NCBI GenBank assembly: GCA_039881145.1
Contig: JAYKKI010000127.1
Span: 4,033,501 to 4,097,500, forward strand
DNA: 64,000 nucleotides
Reading direction: 5' to 3'
Source of the DNA: Druceiella hillmani
Lineage: Eukaryota > Arthropoda > Insecta > Lepidoptera > Hepialidae
A model generated the notes under the pieces. The model searched no databases and was not told the origin of the DNA. It saw only the letters and a program-made list of their open reading frames with translations. Made by a program: the position numbers and the translations under genes. Shown one piece after another: positions 12,401 to 26,830 of this stretch (position 1 is its first letter; the number at the start of each line of letters is the position of its first letter).

Positions 12401-15400
12401 ATTAAAGTAAAACAAATGCTTTTAACAAGTGTCAATACCAAGGAATGCCTTGTTAACGAACAAAACATTAAAATTCTGCCAACTGCTATATTACAAATAT
12501 TATGACCCATCTTTAAGGAAACTGCCTTTATCACATGGTAGAGAATACAAGTGAATGTTTTCATTTGCTTTTCAATAAATCAATATCCCGTGAATAGAAA
12601 AAAAGAAATTTTAATTGTGGCTGGATGAGCAGCAATAAGGAGCGTGCAAGATGCTAAGAGTATCGTATGGTAATAAATAAACAAACTTTTAGTTACACTG
12701 TTGTCATTTTATCATATAAAGTTTAATAATTAATAAAAAAAATTTAGTTTTCCAAAATTTTATATCATATTCTCTCATAACATAACCTCTATACATCCAA
12801 TGACATTTACTATTTTTTGTTGATAAAATACTATTCAATATTCACAAACCCGTAAAACAAAGGTTTTCCTTTCTGTCATTTTCTAACAACCTCTTATGTT
12901 TCTTGCCCGGTTCCTACAATAAGGCACATTTTACTTGGCATGTACTTTTAGAAGACAAAAAAAAAATTTTGGTAAAAAAAATTTTCTGTAAGCATAAATA
13001 CAGGTATAAATATCCTGGATACATTTATGATTAAAATAATTTGTATGAAAAAAGCCCCTATCTTTATTCGTATGTAACTGATAGATATCTACTACATTTG
13101 ACTGTTATGATGGATTGCATTGATTAATTGGGGGCAGAGCTCCGGAAGTGATGTGGGCATATCACTGAAATACAATTTCACCATAATAATTCAGTCTCCC
13201 ACTGAATTGACTACTGAATACTGAACGAGCAAACTTTTTCATTTAGATTCTAAAGAGATTAGATTCGGAGGACATTGTGTAACACAGTATTAACTGCAAA
13301 TGATTTATTCAATGTTACCATTGTCCCAAATACTTAATTAAATAGGTGATTGTTATGTTAAATACATCTTTTGTTTATTTTTTAACTAATCAAATCACGC
13401 CAATTTTACATAGATTATACTAAATAAGTCTATGTTCTGAATGGGCACTATGGGGCACTGTGCAGAAATATTGGTACATTAAAGGCACAATTAACCTGAT
13501 AGTTTGAGAGCTCATGAACTAGTTACAGAATTGAAATAAGACACAAGATTACCTGCTTTGGTCATTCAATTTCTGTTCCAAAACCACTTTGTTCGCCTCT
13601 AGCTCCACCATGGTAGACCTCATGTTTGCTGCGGCTTTGTCAATTTCGGCTTTCTAACAATCAAATATAAATTAATAGTGGTGTTGTATCAATACAACTC
13701 TATTTTTCAATTTTATTAAAGCAGAACCTAATTTATCATACAAAGAGATTAAAATAGCAATATTTCTCAATATACAAATAATATATCTTTCACGAGCGTA
13801 CAACAATCAAGCGAGCGTACCTGTCTTATCAAATTGATGTGTTCATCCCTTAGCTGTGTGTATGCCGATTTCAACTTCTGGAACTTCTCATCAGTCACCT
13901 TTGCTTTACCCTCTGCATCATTCACTTTCTCTGCATTTGCAAAATATATCTTGTTGGAGAAACTTTTTTAATTAAATGTATTTAAAATAGATATTATTTA
14001 AAGAGAAAAATACCTTTAAATTATCTAAAACTTTAGAAAACATGACTACAGAATTTTCATTAATTTTTATATTGATAAGAACTATTGAAATAATTATTGA
14101 AAAACTTATTGAAAAATCCATCTGAGGGATCCAGGTTGATAATTTATTGTTGCAAAATAGTATAACGTCATCTAGTTGATTTTAAGCAAAAACCTAAATA
14201 GTTGTTGTAATCAATTAAAATTTTATAGGATCGTTACTGTCTTCTAATACAAACTAGGAAAGGGGTTAATTTTATTTTTCATATGCATAGAAAACAAAAT
14301 TATATATCGAACATACCTAAGCAATATGAGTGAAAACAAATATTAATTAATCAGAATCAAATATATCTTTTAATAAGTGATTATTATTAAAGATATAGTG
14401 TATTTCCATGAAATTCATCTAAACACCTATAATAAAAGTTGTTGTAAAACATTGATTGTAAGGAAGCCATTGTAAATAATGAATATTGAGAACAAACTAG
14501 GCAAAAGGAAATAATAAATATTTCTATGCTTAACGCCCTGTGTGAAGAAAAAAAACAGTTTTTCGTTATTCCCCAAGCAACTGCCTAACAAAAACTGTAC
14601 ATATGGTGTATGATTATACGAGATATGGTTTAAGATTGTTATGTGCAAATATGGTGTATGATTATACGAGATATGATCTATGATTGTTATGTGCAAATAT
14701 GATAACAATCAGTCAATTGGTCCCAAGTTCTTTGGTCGGCAACTAACAAACTTGCCATTTCGGTTCATAAGTGTTAATATTCAAAATATTTCCACCTCCT
14801 CAGAATACGAAGTTGTCTTTCTATCTCAGAATGAGGGAATGAAGGTAACACTGCCAAATAACACAAACTTAATCTGGGATCTGTTTTAATAACACTTTTT
14901 AGTTTTTTCTAAATTTAGTGTAGAGATTGTCAATAAAATTAACATTTCCATCTATGACTCTTTAGAACTAATGCTCGGCTATCATAGGAGACTACACCTA
15001 CATCCATCATAATAAATGTATTGAAGTGATTTTTTTGATAAAGATTGGAAATTTTTTATATTTTGAATTTGAAAGCGTTGGATTTCTTCATTTTTACCAT
15101 AAACAATTTACGCTCAGAATTTCATAAGGAAAATTACACCGGCATATTACATGTCACTTCGCTCACTTTTCCCCCGCATGGAATTCATGAAGGGAATTCC
15201 CTCCACTCTAAATTCTCTTAGTGAAATTCCATATTTTGTTTATTCTGTATTTGCCATAAGTCAGCTGCAAACTGAATAAAAAATTACTTACTAATTTATT
15301 AGAATGTAAAACCGGCACTACACTACTCGCGAAGTTGATCGAAGTTAGGCGAAGAGAATAGTGTAGAGAGGTACTTCGATTTACTTTGTGCGTACTTCAG

Positions 15401-18400
15401 ACTGCGATCAACTTCGACGAGTACTTCGTCGAGGTAACTTCGCGAGAAGTTTAGAGGGAGTTTAAGAAATTATACATACGTTCCAATTCTGGACTAATTA
15501 CAGCAAGCTTTTCATTCTTCGATATCTCTTCTTGCAACTGGTCCTGTAATTAAAATTCATTGTTAACAAATTGTTTTCAATCGCTGTTGTGATCGATTAT
15601 AATCCACACATAACAAATATTAAATTGAGCTTATATAGAATATTGAATATATTTGGCGTTAATTTTGTAGAAATTCATTATTCACAATTAAATGAAACTA
15701 CGTGATGTAGTATTATTTCTACTTTCATTAATTTCTTTACCACGACCTAGGTTTCGTTGTATTACAACATCTTCAGGTGGGATATTAGCAAAGATAATAG
15801 ATAGATCATAGATAGATAATAGATAGAGAAGATAATAGACAGATAATAGATAGATCTTTGCTAATATCCCACCTGAAGATGTTGTAATACAACGAAACCT
15901 AGGTCGTGGTAAAGAAATTAAAGAAAGTAGAAATAATACTACATCACGTAGTTTCATTTAATTCTTATATAGAATGATAATACTTTTCTGTTTAGTCTCC
16001 TGCCTCCTATATGCTTCTCCTGTTTATAATAATACATACCCTAGTTGCTTTCAGGTCGACCTCCAGTTTAGTGCAATGATCGCGCATCGAAACTAGCATG
16101 CTGTTCTTCTCTGAAGCTAATGAGTGGTTCTCGTTCCTGTGATAATATTACGTTATATAATTTACAAAAGCATCTGACAATAAATATTCCTCTAAAGTGA
16201 CTTAGATACTTAAAGTAACTTGATTATAAAGTAACTTATGGGAAAATACATACTAAGGAAATTACTCAATAATCATGTAATACATCTGAGGTTCATAATA
16301 TGTTTAATTATATTTTAATACAGTCGTCTGGGATCCTAGAGTTTTAAAAAATTGCTTGCAAAGGCGAATCTCCTGCACGAAAAATCTAACAAAACATATT
16401 TAGTGAATGTTAGCATAACATAACTGTCTTCTGCGTTTTAAACATAAAATTAACGCTCAATGTTAGATAATTTTTCGTTAAGATGTAGCATAATTTTCAT
16501 TTCGAGGAAGACGTATTTGAAGTTTTGAATTTATTTGTCATACAAGAAAAAGAATTCTTTATTCCAATTCATATTATCTTCAAAACACCATATACAAATT
16601 TTAATGTCAAAATTTCTCCGACAGACGATGTAAACAACAGGAGCGTGTTTGAAAGCAACGGCAGAATAAACATTCCCTTCTCCCCGCAGGTGAACGGGGG
16701 ATGTTCGCCTAACTTCTTCATCTCGGATAACATGCTTGCATGTCTTTGTTCGACAAAACATTTTGGCCATGCCCCTATTTTGTTATAGAAAAACACGTTA
16801 GGGCCCACTTCTAACAAAAATATGGGCGCTGGAGGTCCGGCTTAACCGATACGAAATAGAGAAATGTCAATGGTCTCGTAATGTAGCCAGCTAGTGCTTC
16901 AGAAACACCTAACATACCTCTCCCTTTAATATTCTGTTAAAAATGGAAACATTTTTAGTAATGCAATCTCCTCTGTCCATGACGCAACTTCAAATGCAAT
17001 AAACTGATTTATCGGTCGCTGTTGGTTCAGCATGGGCCAATCTGCCTCCACTGGGATCGGCTTCCATTATTTTTCCTTTAGTTGCTACTAATGATAGTCG
17101 TAACTCCTCCCAATATTAGTTTTTAATAATGTATTCTTTGAAACCAGGATTAAAAAATTATTTAAAAAAAAAATTAAATCTATGAAGAAATTTGACCAAT
17201 TACAATGTATAAAATATAAGTTGTAGAAAAGGCGAAAGACCATTTTTGGAAAACACCACACCCATAATCAGATTTTTATCCTGGCACAAAGTCGTTGTTT
17301 AATGATAATCTATTAAGGATCATAACTATATTAAAGAACAGAATGTAGTACCACACCCACAACACTCCATACTATTTAATTTCCTACACTATTGCATAGG
17401 TACTCGCCTATCCGTTGCTATTTGTGTGTGTACGTAAATTAATGTAGGGCTGTAAACAGCGTGTAGGTAAAGAATATTTACTATTACTACATATCGGTCT
17501 CAATTGTTTCGGTGGAATCACGCCGATCGGCAACATAGCTGTTTCTCTTTCTAACCAACAGCGTCGATGGAATAGCTGTCTCGATAGCACATTGGCACAA
17601 GTAACTTTTTACTGGCGCGCACATCTACATCTTCATTATTACCTAATTATAAAAATAAATATTTTACACTTTACATGTAATAGTTTGAAAGTGTTTTGAT
17701 AATAATATATTTAAATAACATTCGAAAAAGATGTTTCGTATAGATCTTAAAAACAGAAATTTAAAACTGCTCAGTGACATGTTTGTAGATATAAAAGTGT
17801 AGGTACAAAAAACCAAATAAATTGGTGATACAAAACAAAATTATTTAAACATACGTATTGATATCTTTTAACTCTTCACTATACTCTTTAATTTTTTTAT
17901 TTACAATAAACAACAAAGGAAACAAAAAAATCTCCCATTCTTATTGATTTTAGTGCTTACTAAGCACACATACACAGCGCAATAACAGACCGTTATATTG
18001 AATTATTATAAATAGTTATCAATTAAGAGTGAATTAGACAAGTTAAACTCAACCAAACATCGAAAAATTAAAGGAGCAACCTAGAATCGCGTACCCTTGA
18101 TCGTAGGTGACGTTACATTGGCGGGGGGAGGTGAGTGTCGCTTCTTTACGCAATAATAGTAGGTACTCTTTGGCAGTGATCTTGGTTAAATCCCAGAAAT
18201 TAAATATTTAAAAAAATTTCATCGGTGTGTCAAGTAGACACATATTCAACAACCCAACAGTTATATTCCATTTTATTAACAGTTTTATTTGAATTCTAGA
18301 TATTTCTTAAATTTTTTCACAAATGATCCTTTACTAATTATAACATATTTTTTATATTCAATCAATCAGATTGTTGCAGATACTTTTTTTTAAATATTAA

Positions 18401-21400
18401 TTTTTTAATCCTAGTACCATAGGATACATTATTAGGAACTAATTGTGAGAGAAGTTATGACTGCCATTAGTACAAACTAAAGGAAAAATAATGAACATTA
18501 ATCCGAGAAGAAGCATATTGGCCATGCATCCATCGCCTTTGGAATATATTTTTAAATTAATTTAGTAAAACTCTTTTCGCCCTATTTCATCATGCAGTCA
18601 TTATCTTCATACTGTTTCTCATACAGTCGTTATCCTTCACATAGTTATAATTTCTTGGTTTACGAACATAATTTGTATGATTTGTCAACACGTTGGTTCA
18701 TCAAGGTGAAAAAATATTTAATAGGGTGTTAAAATGACATAATTAGTAACCTTTGCTCTAGGAGAAAATGACTGTACGGTCCTTAATTCCTACTAAGCAG
18801 ACCATAATTAGGAAAGTATAATGACTAGCCAGACAATGTCCAGTATCAAAGAGAATTAAATGGGAACAAAATGAAAGGCCTACAAGTTCAATATATCTTA
18901 ATACTATGAAAATGACCTACATCAAGGAAAGAAATATTCTATACAACTATATATTATTCAATTCTTTATTTTTTACAACATAACTCTCTGTATTCACACA
19001 ATAATCAAAAGAAGTTTACCTAAGTCGCTTAAGTTCTCCTTGCAGATGATCAATAAGCCTGTCTCGTTCAATCAGCAGGTCAGGCTGCGGGGAAGGGGTA
19101 GTCCTCGTGTCCAGAGTATCGTAGTTCTCAGGACTTGTCGTTGGCTATACATAATATGTTTTTATATTTATATTTTCAAGTAACTTACAGTTTTCTTACA
19201 TCTATGAAGATTATATATATTGCATGTACAGTTACAATTTTAAAATGTTGATATTAAACAAAATGCTTAATAAATAATTTTGTGCTTTAATAGAAATTAC
19301 TTATGTTGACTAAAAGCCAACTACAAAAAAATTAATGGAGCATCAAAATGACGAAAATATTACATTAGCACCCCGTGGCAATTCATTTAATTCAATTAGA
19401 TTCCAAAAAATAAAGAAGGACCACCCCTTCACGACAAAGTAATAGTGGATAAAGATCTGAGTCTATCAGTATGTATATCTGTATATAAATATATAGATAT
19501 CTTATGTACGTTCATATGTATGAACTCTCTGCGCACTTTCAAAGGCTTGTTAAAATTGAAGGATGTGTTACGATTTTCCACACTTGTTTGGTTTTATAAT
19601 ACTCGATGACATGTACATCTTTGTGTCCTACATTTGCAGAAATGAGAAAACTGTATAGTTGTAGTTTACACCTGAGTTCGACAAAGACTTGAGAAAAATA
19701 TATTTGATTTGGACTGGATCAATTTTCCCTCTTTCTCTTGTTACATAAATATAGGCGCCTATTGTTTCTGGTTAAAATCGAGATGGATTGACGAGAGATT
19801 GAACATCTAATTATAACGATTGACAGATTATTGAAATAATTTTTTACAATTACCCAATCAATCCATCAGTATTTCTTCATTATGATTGAGCATCTAATGG
19901 TTACCTTAAATCAATTAAGAGGTTTGAACAAAAAGAAGATTTTTTCCATATACTTAAATTTCATTAGCAACTTCAAATCTAAAAGGATAAAAGTTGCAGT
20001 CGAAAGACGATTGTCTCATTAGCATCGTTGCTATGGCTATGATACTCGATAATCCAGAATTGTATATAAAATTTTGATAGCTTGATTATTTTGGTGAGAT
20101 ATTATTAGCTACGTTTAGTTGTTGCTATAATTATAGTTATATCAGTAAATTAATTTGCATTTCATAAAATCTCATTTTTATTTAAAGAACCTGATACTTT
20201 AAGAAAAAACATATAATACGAAGTATACATAATTCATGTGATGAATCATGTGCGTAATCATATTTCTCATTATGAGTATTTCTTTGTTTCCTACTTTACG
20301 GAAATTTTGTCTGGTGGGTTGTATGGGATGTTAGTTTCGCACGAAAACCTGTTCTCACCATCACTTTGGACTAAAATTTCTAGGCAATCTCGCCTATACT
20401 TTTTCTATGAAAATCAATTTTTCAATAATTTTGAAAGCTTTTTTGCCGATGTGACCAAAATACTGCAGAATTCCTTAATAATACATGGTGGATAATCTCA
20501 TGTCCTTTGGGTGCCAACATCACATTTCAATATATTCATTCATCTACATATGGCTGTTTGTCCACTGTTTTATTGTTCTGGACTTTGAACCATACAGATA
20601 TATAGAAAAGACCGTGTGTTCGCAATGCAATATTTAGTCTTTGTAGAGATACTGCGGTTTTTCCATATCTTGTCGAATTGGATCATTGCGTTTTTTGTTC
20701 AGCATATCAATTTTCTTGAAATTCATCATTTTGGACTTGGGAATGACGACAAGAAGGCTGTCGTAGCTTACAGTTTCTAGTCAATAACACATTGACAACA
20801 TCATCTTGGCCTCGGTTGAAATAATCAATGTGTGTATATGTAGATACAACAAATTTAACATTTTCATGTCACTTTAAATTCTGCTTCTCATACTCCTGTA
20901 GGATTTATAAGCCTGTATACTTCAATATTGATATATATATCTATATAAAAACAACGGAAACTAGGGCAAATTTCATTGATGAGAAACCCTTATTGCAGGG
21001 GTCTAAAAAGCTTATTCTTATATGGCTTTTTAAAAATTAACTCTGCTTTGAGATTTTCTACATCAAAAAATCAAACGCAGCTCTTAAACTATTCGGGTAA
21101 TTGAAAACATTTACATATCACAAAAAAAATATCCTTTAGCCGAATAGCACAAAAAGAACACAATTGTAATTTCTACAATTTTAGATGTGCAAAATTTTGC
21201 ATGTAGATGCTTCATATAAAATATTATAAAAAAATTTAATTTAGTTAAATTAAAATTTACCTGGAAAAAGAAACCCATGTAAATTTTAATGTACTTGGAA
21301 GTAAAAAAACATATTTTTAGTTTAGTTTCAAAAAAATTATTCTACTTTCTTTTAGTGATTAACTTCTTTTCAATATGCAGATAATTTAAAATCCATAGAT

Positions 21401-24400
21401 GATTTTCTGAAGAAGAATTATTTTAACAGAAATCAAATTAAGCTTTGTATAAAAAGATATAAAAAAAAATGGCAAAATATGGTATAAAAAACCAGTTTCT
21501 TCTGTATGAAATTTATCCTAATTTGCAATATTTTCATCTGAGCGCTTCTTTTTTGGACACATTGTTTACTAAAAACTATTAATATAAACTATATTTCTTT
21601 ATTTCAGTGTTCAACTGATATTAGAATAAATATCATAAGAAAAGAAATTGTAAAATTGAAAATCTTAGACTGAATCTTGTAAGATTTACACCGTCCTTGT
21701 CATCACTGATTAATTAATAACAATGTAGGGAATATTTTGAGCATTTATATACCACTAACTCTAACGACTAAACGCGAATGACATCCAAAATTTTAATAAA
21801 GATATAAATAAACTTTAGAAGTAAGGTTCTCATTTAGAATTAAAAATTACAAGTATATTTATTATATACTATACCTGACTGAATGTTTCTGAGGTATCGA
21901 TGAGTGAGCCGACGGTGTCAACCTCTTCTGGTGGCTCTTCAGGCACCACCATTACTGGAGGCACATATGTGCCAAAATCACTCTGTACAATAAATGACAA
22001 TAATGACACAAATGCTTAATTTATTATTATAAAAAAATTACAAGAGAGATACACGAATTTGCAGAAACTGCATGACATATTTTTTTCTTTTCTGTTTCCG
22101 TAACCTCAAAATAATACTATTTAATGTTAGTTTTGCGAATAATAATATTACCAAGTATTTTCAAATTTTTTGAATTAATGCTAATATAAATTTTAATACA
22201 ACCCATACCAACATATTTGAAACAATAAGCTATTTAAAAAATATCTCTTCTTGATATATAAACACTTATTTGAGAAGAGGTTGTAAATTTTCATGTTTCA
22301 AAGTTATATTGGATATATTGATAAATGTATGGGAAAAACAATGACATTTTTCTCTCTATAAATCGCTCAAATACCATAAGTTTATATAAAAGGTATACTG
22401 TGTATAGCATAATCAAAAAAATTTTAAAAATTGTACATTTTTACAGGTAAAAATACAGTAAAAGTAGATGAAAAACGCTCAATAAAGGATTATAGTTTAC
22501 GATAGATCATATTATCACCAAGACACTGACCTGCATCAAGAAATTGGGTGGTTTATCTGGTAACTGTGGAACGGTGAGCAAATTCCTAAAGTACTGCATA
22601 TTGTGCAGGTGCTTGTAGAAGGCAGCGAGCTTGCGAAATTGTTCATGGAAACGTGTTCGATGACCGGTCAGAATATCAGCAGGTAGAGCGGCGTGTAGAC
22701 GGAACAGCAACCGCACACCACAGTCGTACAATTGTGAGGAGTCCTGTGCGCAAGCTAATAGGGCTCCAAGGCGGCATTGGCCGGCACTCGTCATTGACGT
22801 CCAACGCATGTTATCCAAGGAATCAAACACTATTTCAAAAGTATTAAATTTAAAATAATTTATTTTCAATAAATCTTTGTAGACTTCAATAGATCTTTAT
22901 AATCATGATCCTATTCATATTCATGGGAATAATCATTCTCATAAATATGATGTATCATCATATATGCTGGTAATGTATATAACAAAGGATTGATAAAATG
23001 GACAGTGGCACATTGATTACAATAATTAAACAGATTTTTAAACAGAATAACATTATGATATTCGCGATATATTAGCATAACCCATTTCAACACTGCCCAT
23101 TTCAAGCTTTGAAAAATAAATATTCGCTCATATTATTTTATAGTACATTACATTATAAAATTTAATTTCACTATGAAACAAAAGAACTTTGTTCCTAAAA
23201 AAATCTACTGGAGCCTTATCAAGTCTAATGTAAAATGAGAAACGTTTTCATTGAAATTTCCTCACAAACCTGCTGCCTGCAACTTCAGTATGTCATCCAT
23301 GTAATCGAACAATTCCACGCAAAGCTGGAAACTGAAAGAAAAACAATGTTGCCAGTCGAAAAAAATTCATCAAATTGTTTACATGATATTATCCAAAAAT
23401 TTGTTAATTTTTCAAGTTAGACAATAAATGAATACAATTTTTTCTATATAAAGTACCATAAATATTAATACTATATTTATGGTGTTTTACAATATTCTAA
23501 AAAACTGATCTGATCTATATCAGCATCACTCAAAGATCATCGAATATAGCCTTTGACTATAGGAACCGTGTAAGATAGGATTCGTACCATATGGTGATAA
23601 ATTAATGACCTTTTGGTAACACTGTCATCGCTTTTTCGTGTGAAGTCCCCGTAGCACACGTGTTGTAAATATGGTGTAGTGTGTTGCATAAAAATATTTT
23701 AATAATTCACAAAAACAGTGTTAATTCTTCAAAAATCGCATGTCTTATTCGCTCGTAACATAAATTCATTGCATTCATTTATGTTTACTATATTCTACCG
23801 ATATAATAGTACACTGATATTGACAAATTTTCAACCAAAAGCTCTTATTTGTGTCGTTTTCTAATGACCTCTTTGTTCCTTGCATGATCCCTATAAACTT
23901 ACAATTTTAAATATAGGTACAAGCATTTATACTTTAATAAGATTTACTTAAAAAAATATAATTTTTAAGTGAAATTAATTTGTGATTAACTTTATAGAAA
24001 TGCTTATAAATGATATGGTATACATACTAGTTATTGACATCATTTTCTGCAATAGCATCGAGCTCCTCCGCTGTGAGACTGAGATTGCCAGGGAAACGCG
24101 GGTTGTGCGCGTGGAATTGTAACTTTGTGACCAGAAGATTGCAGTAGAGCAAGATCAGCTTGCCGTAGCCCTCTTTCAAGTGTTTCTGCAAAGATATAAT
24201 TTAAAAGTTAACTGCTGTTTGCAAATGCATCTCCTATTTTTTTTTTTCAAATATTTTCAAAGGTACTGGGTACCTGTTTCATTAAAAAAATGATATAAAA
24301 AACATTAGTCATCACATTCTCTGCTATAATTGCAACTCTCTAGGACTGTATATGCACTCCGTGACAGAGAGGTGCTAAGGTTCAGTATCCTCTATAGTGC

Positions 24401-26705
24401 TAAGGGTACATTATTAAAATCATTAAAATATATAACTTACATTTCATAAATGCTAAAAAAAATTATCAACAAAAAACTCTAAGAGCTATCCTGGAGATTA
24501 ACGGTTATAAACCCTTGTCACATTATCTACTGAACTTGAATTATAAGCATATAAGTTCAACTTGTGATCGGGGCATCATAAACATATAAATATAAATATA
24601 AATATAAATAGAAGTTTCTCCAGTTTCTAAATTGTGCACCTGAGGCTATACAAGTTGCTTAGTGGGGGTGTTATATATTAGGAGATGAAAATTTGGGTCA
24701 TTCTGAATATTTTTAACCACATTTACTATTATGCAAAGTGTAACAACCATTTTAATTTGCTCGGTCACTGTATTTGTTCAACGAAACATCAATCAAACAC
24801 CACACAGAGCCATAATGGCTTTTCTTTTGTATGTTTTGTCAATCCATATATCAATTGTGGCTTACAGAATAAAATAAGCCATAAAAGAATAAAACAAAAA
24901 TTTCCAAAAAAATATGATTTTAAATAAATTTTTTAATTTGCTAGTATGATACCAAAAACACTACACAGGTTACATACATTCGGACAATTACAACACAATC
25001 AATGTTTCTATTTCATACCCTTTCTATTGCAGTATGTATGAATATTTCAGCTAATGGGTTATCATGTGAAAACATCATCTTTGAACTGTAGGCAGGACAT
25101 GGCACAATGAGACCTCGCAAAATTTTATTGTAAGTCTGCTTTCGGCCTCTGTTCTGTGTCACAATGACATCTCGCAAAATTTTATTGTAAGTCTGCTTTC
25201 GGCCTCTGCCCTGTGTTGACATATAGTCCTATGGCCTATGCCCTGTGTTGAAATTTAACCTCCGTGTTAAATTTAAACTCCGATAGTATTAGGGTCGCGC
25301 TCTTTTACGTTGCGTTGAATGCTGTTTTTGAATATTTGTTGTCGCACAGTGCTCAACTATCTATCATAATTACATTATCAAATCGTGATTACAAAGACTT
25401 CATTTCCACGTATGCGTTCGCTAAAGAAAGCGCAACTGGAGCGCGAGTCGGGAACGCTTTCCTAACCGAAGCAAACCTAATGCCCGAGAATTCAGGAAAA
25501 GATTTATTCAACTCAGAGAAAGAAAAAAATTAAACTTTCGAGAATAGTGCACCAACCCGACAATATGAGAATGAGGTAGACAATGTGGTATTTGCACAAT
25601 TTAATGCCGATCCAACAAGTAGTGTGAAAAAGGCTGCACATGAACTAATATCAACTTGGAAAGTATGGAGCGTCGCACACTCAGGCATCAGACATCCATT
25701 CCCCACGCAAGAAGAATCTAGTGTCATCACAGATACGTTGTAGTGTCAAAGTTTAAGCAGGTGTAATCACAGGAAAATTCATTGAACCAAATTTTCTCCC
25801 AGAAACTGAACTCTACGAAATTGTGCTCGAGCCAGACATACAAGATAACTTACTTGCTCTAAGATAACTTACTTCATTGAAAAAGCTAAAAAACTGCTAA
25901 GGACACAGGTCCCTAGCTTGAAGCGTTGAAAGAATCCCCCTTTTCTACTAATGAAGGAAAAGCACTCCAAAGCTTATTAAAATTTTCACAATATTTCGAT
26001 AACCCAAAAATTTCAGATAAGGTAGCAAGAGAAACGCCAAAATCCTGATTTACACAACGAAATATGGAGACTCTGAGACAACGAATGAAAAAAGAATCAT
26101 CCACCGCACTCCTTTTATGATCTTCACCTAGCAGCAAACGAAGAATTGTGGCGAATAGCAGCCCCTACTCTGTCTTTGCATCGATCTTAGTAGAACCATT
26201 CTCTACTGGAATTTAGAGCGAAAAATGGCCACTGATAGCTTACAAACAAATACACATGAAAGCCGTAATATGGAATGAAATTTGTAATATTCAACAGACA
26301 TCTATTGTTTTCCCAATTGTTTATAGAAGATTTGTTATCACAACACCTTCACGACAATGGTTCAATGATTGATAAAGACGTTTGCTTAACCAAGGACCGT
26401 TTTCAAGAGTAACTTTGTCAACACATACAATCATAAATGAGATAAAACTTGCAAGGTGTAATATATTATCAAAAGAGTTTGCAAGTTTTATATAGATATT
26501 TTATATAAAACTAGCTTCTATCCGCGACTTGGTTCGCCTGGAATACTGTAATGGAGCCTACGTTTCAATCCATAAATAAATCCAGATCGTTTTTAATGTT
26601 TTCAAAGTCTTATATTAACTAGCAACAATGTGACCGAGCTATAAAAGGGAGAAAATTCTGTATGCTTCCCACGGAAACCACGCTCGGATTTAGAAATTCA
26701 CGACA

Positions 26706-26757
<52 letters not shown>

Positions 26758-26790
26758 TATGTGTATATATATGTATATATGTATATATGA

Positions 26791-26830
<40 letters not shown>

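Larger units (their letters stand above)
13931..15479 (-). other. Hip1 intron 10
   Basis: 1.55-kb intron with a two-copy 49-bp tandem repeat at 14602-14700 and a GC-richer hairpin region at about 15310-15460 just inside the donor. No coding signal was found in the rest. Confidence 0.7.
15686..15963. mobile_element. 278-bp foldback of two inverted retroelement ends, each with a hammerhead-like motif
   Basis: Arms of about 110 bp (15686-15795 and 15854-15963) are reverse complements with a single difference near 15728. The 58-nt loop is rich in GATA repeats. Each arm carries the hammerhead-like core listed below. Such motifs are known from Penelope-like retroelements and small SINE-like elements (established knowledge), so the arms are probably two head-to-head copies of a retroelement terminal repeat. 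No protein coding is present. Confidence 0.8.
15544..16039 (-). other. Hip1 intron 9, largely a foldback element
   Basis: 496-nt intron of which 278 nt is the long palindrome described separately. The remaining flanks are plain AT-rich sequence. Confidence 0.85.

Noticed and set aside
15688..15957. 89-codon minus-strand frame across the palindrome
   Set aside because: The frame reads through both arms of a non-coding foldback and mirrors itself; no protein similarity.
20238..20495. 85-codon plus-strand frame in intron 7
   Set aside because: AT-rich, Phe/Tyr/Asn-dominated, no domain; consistent with a chance open frame.
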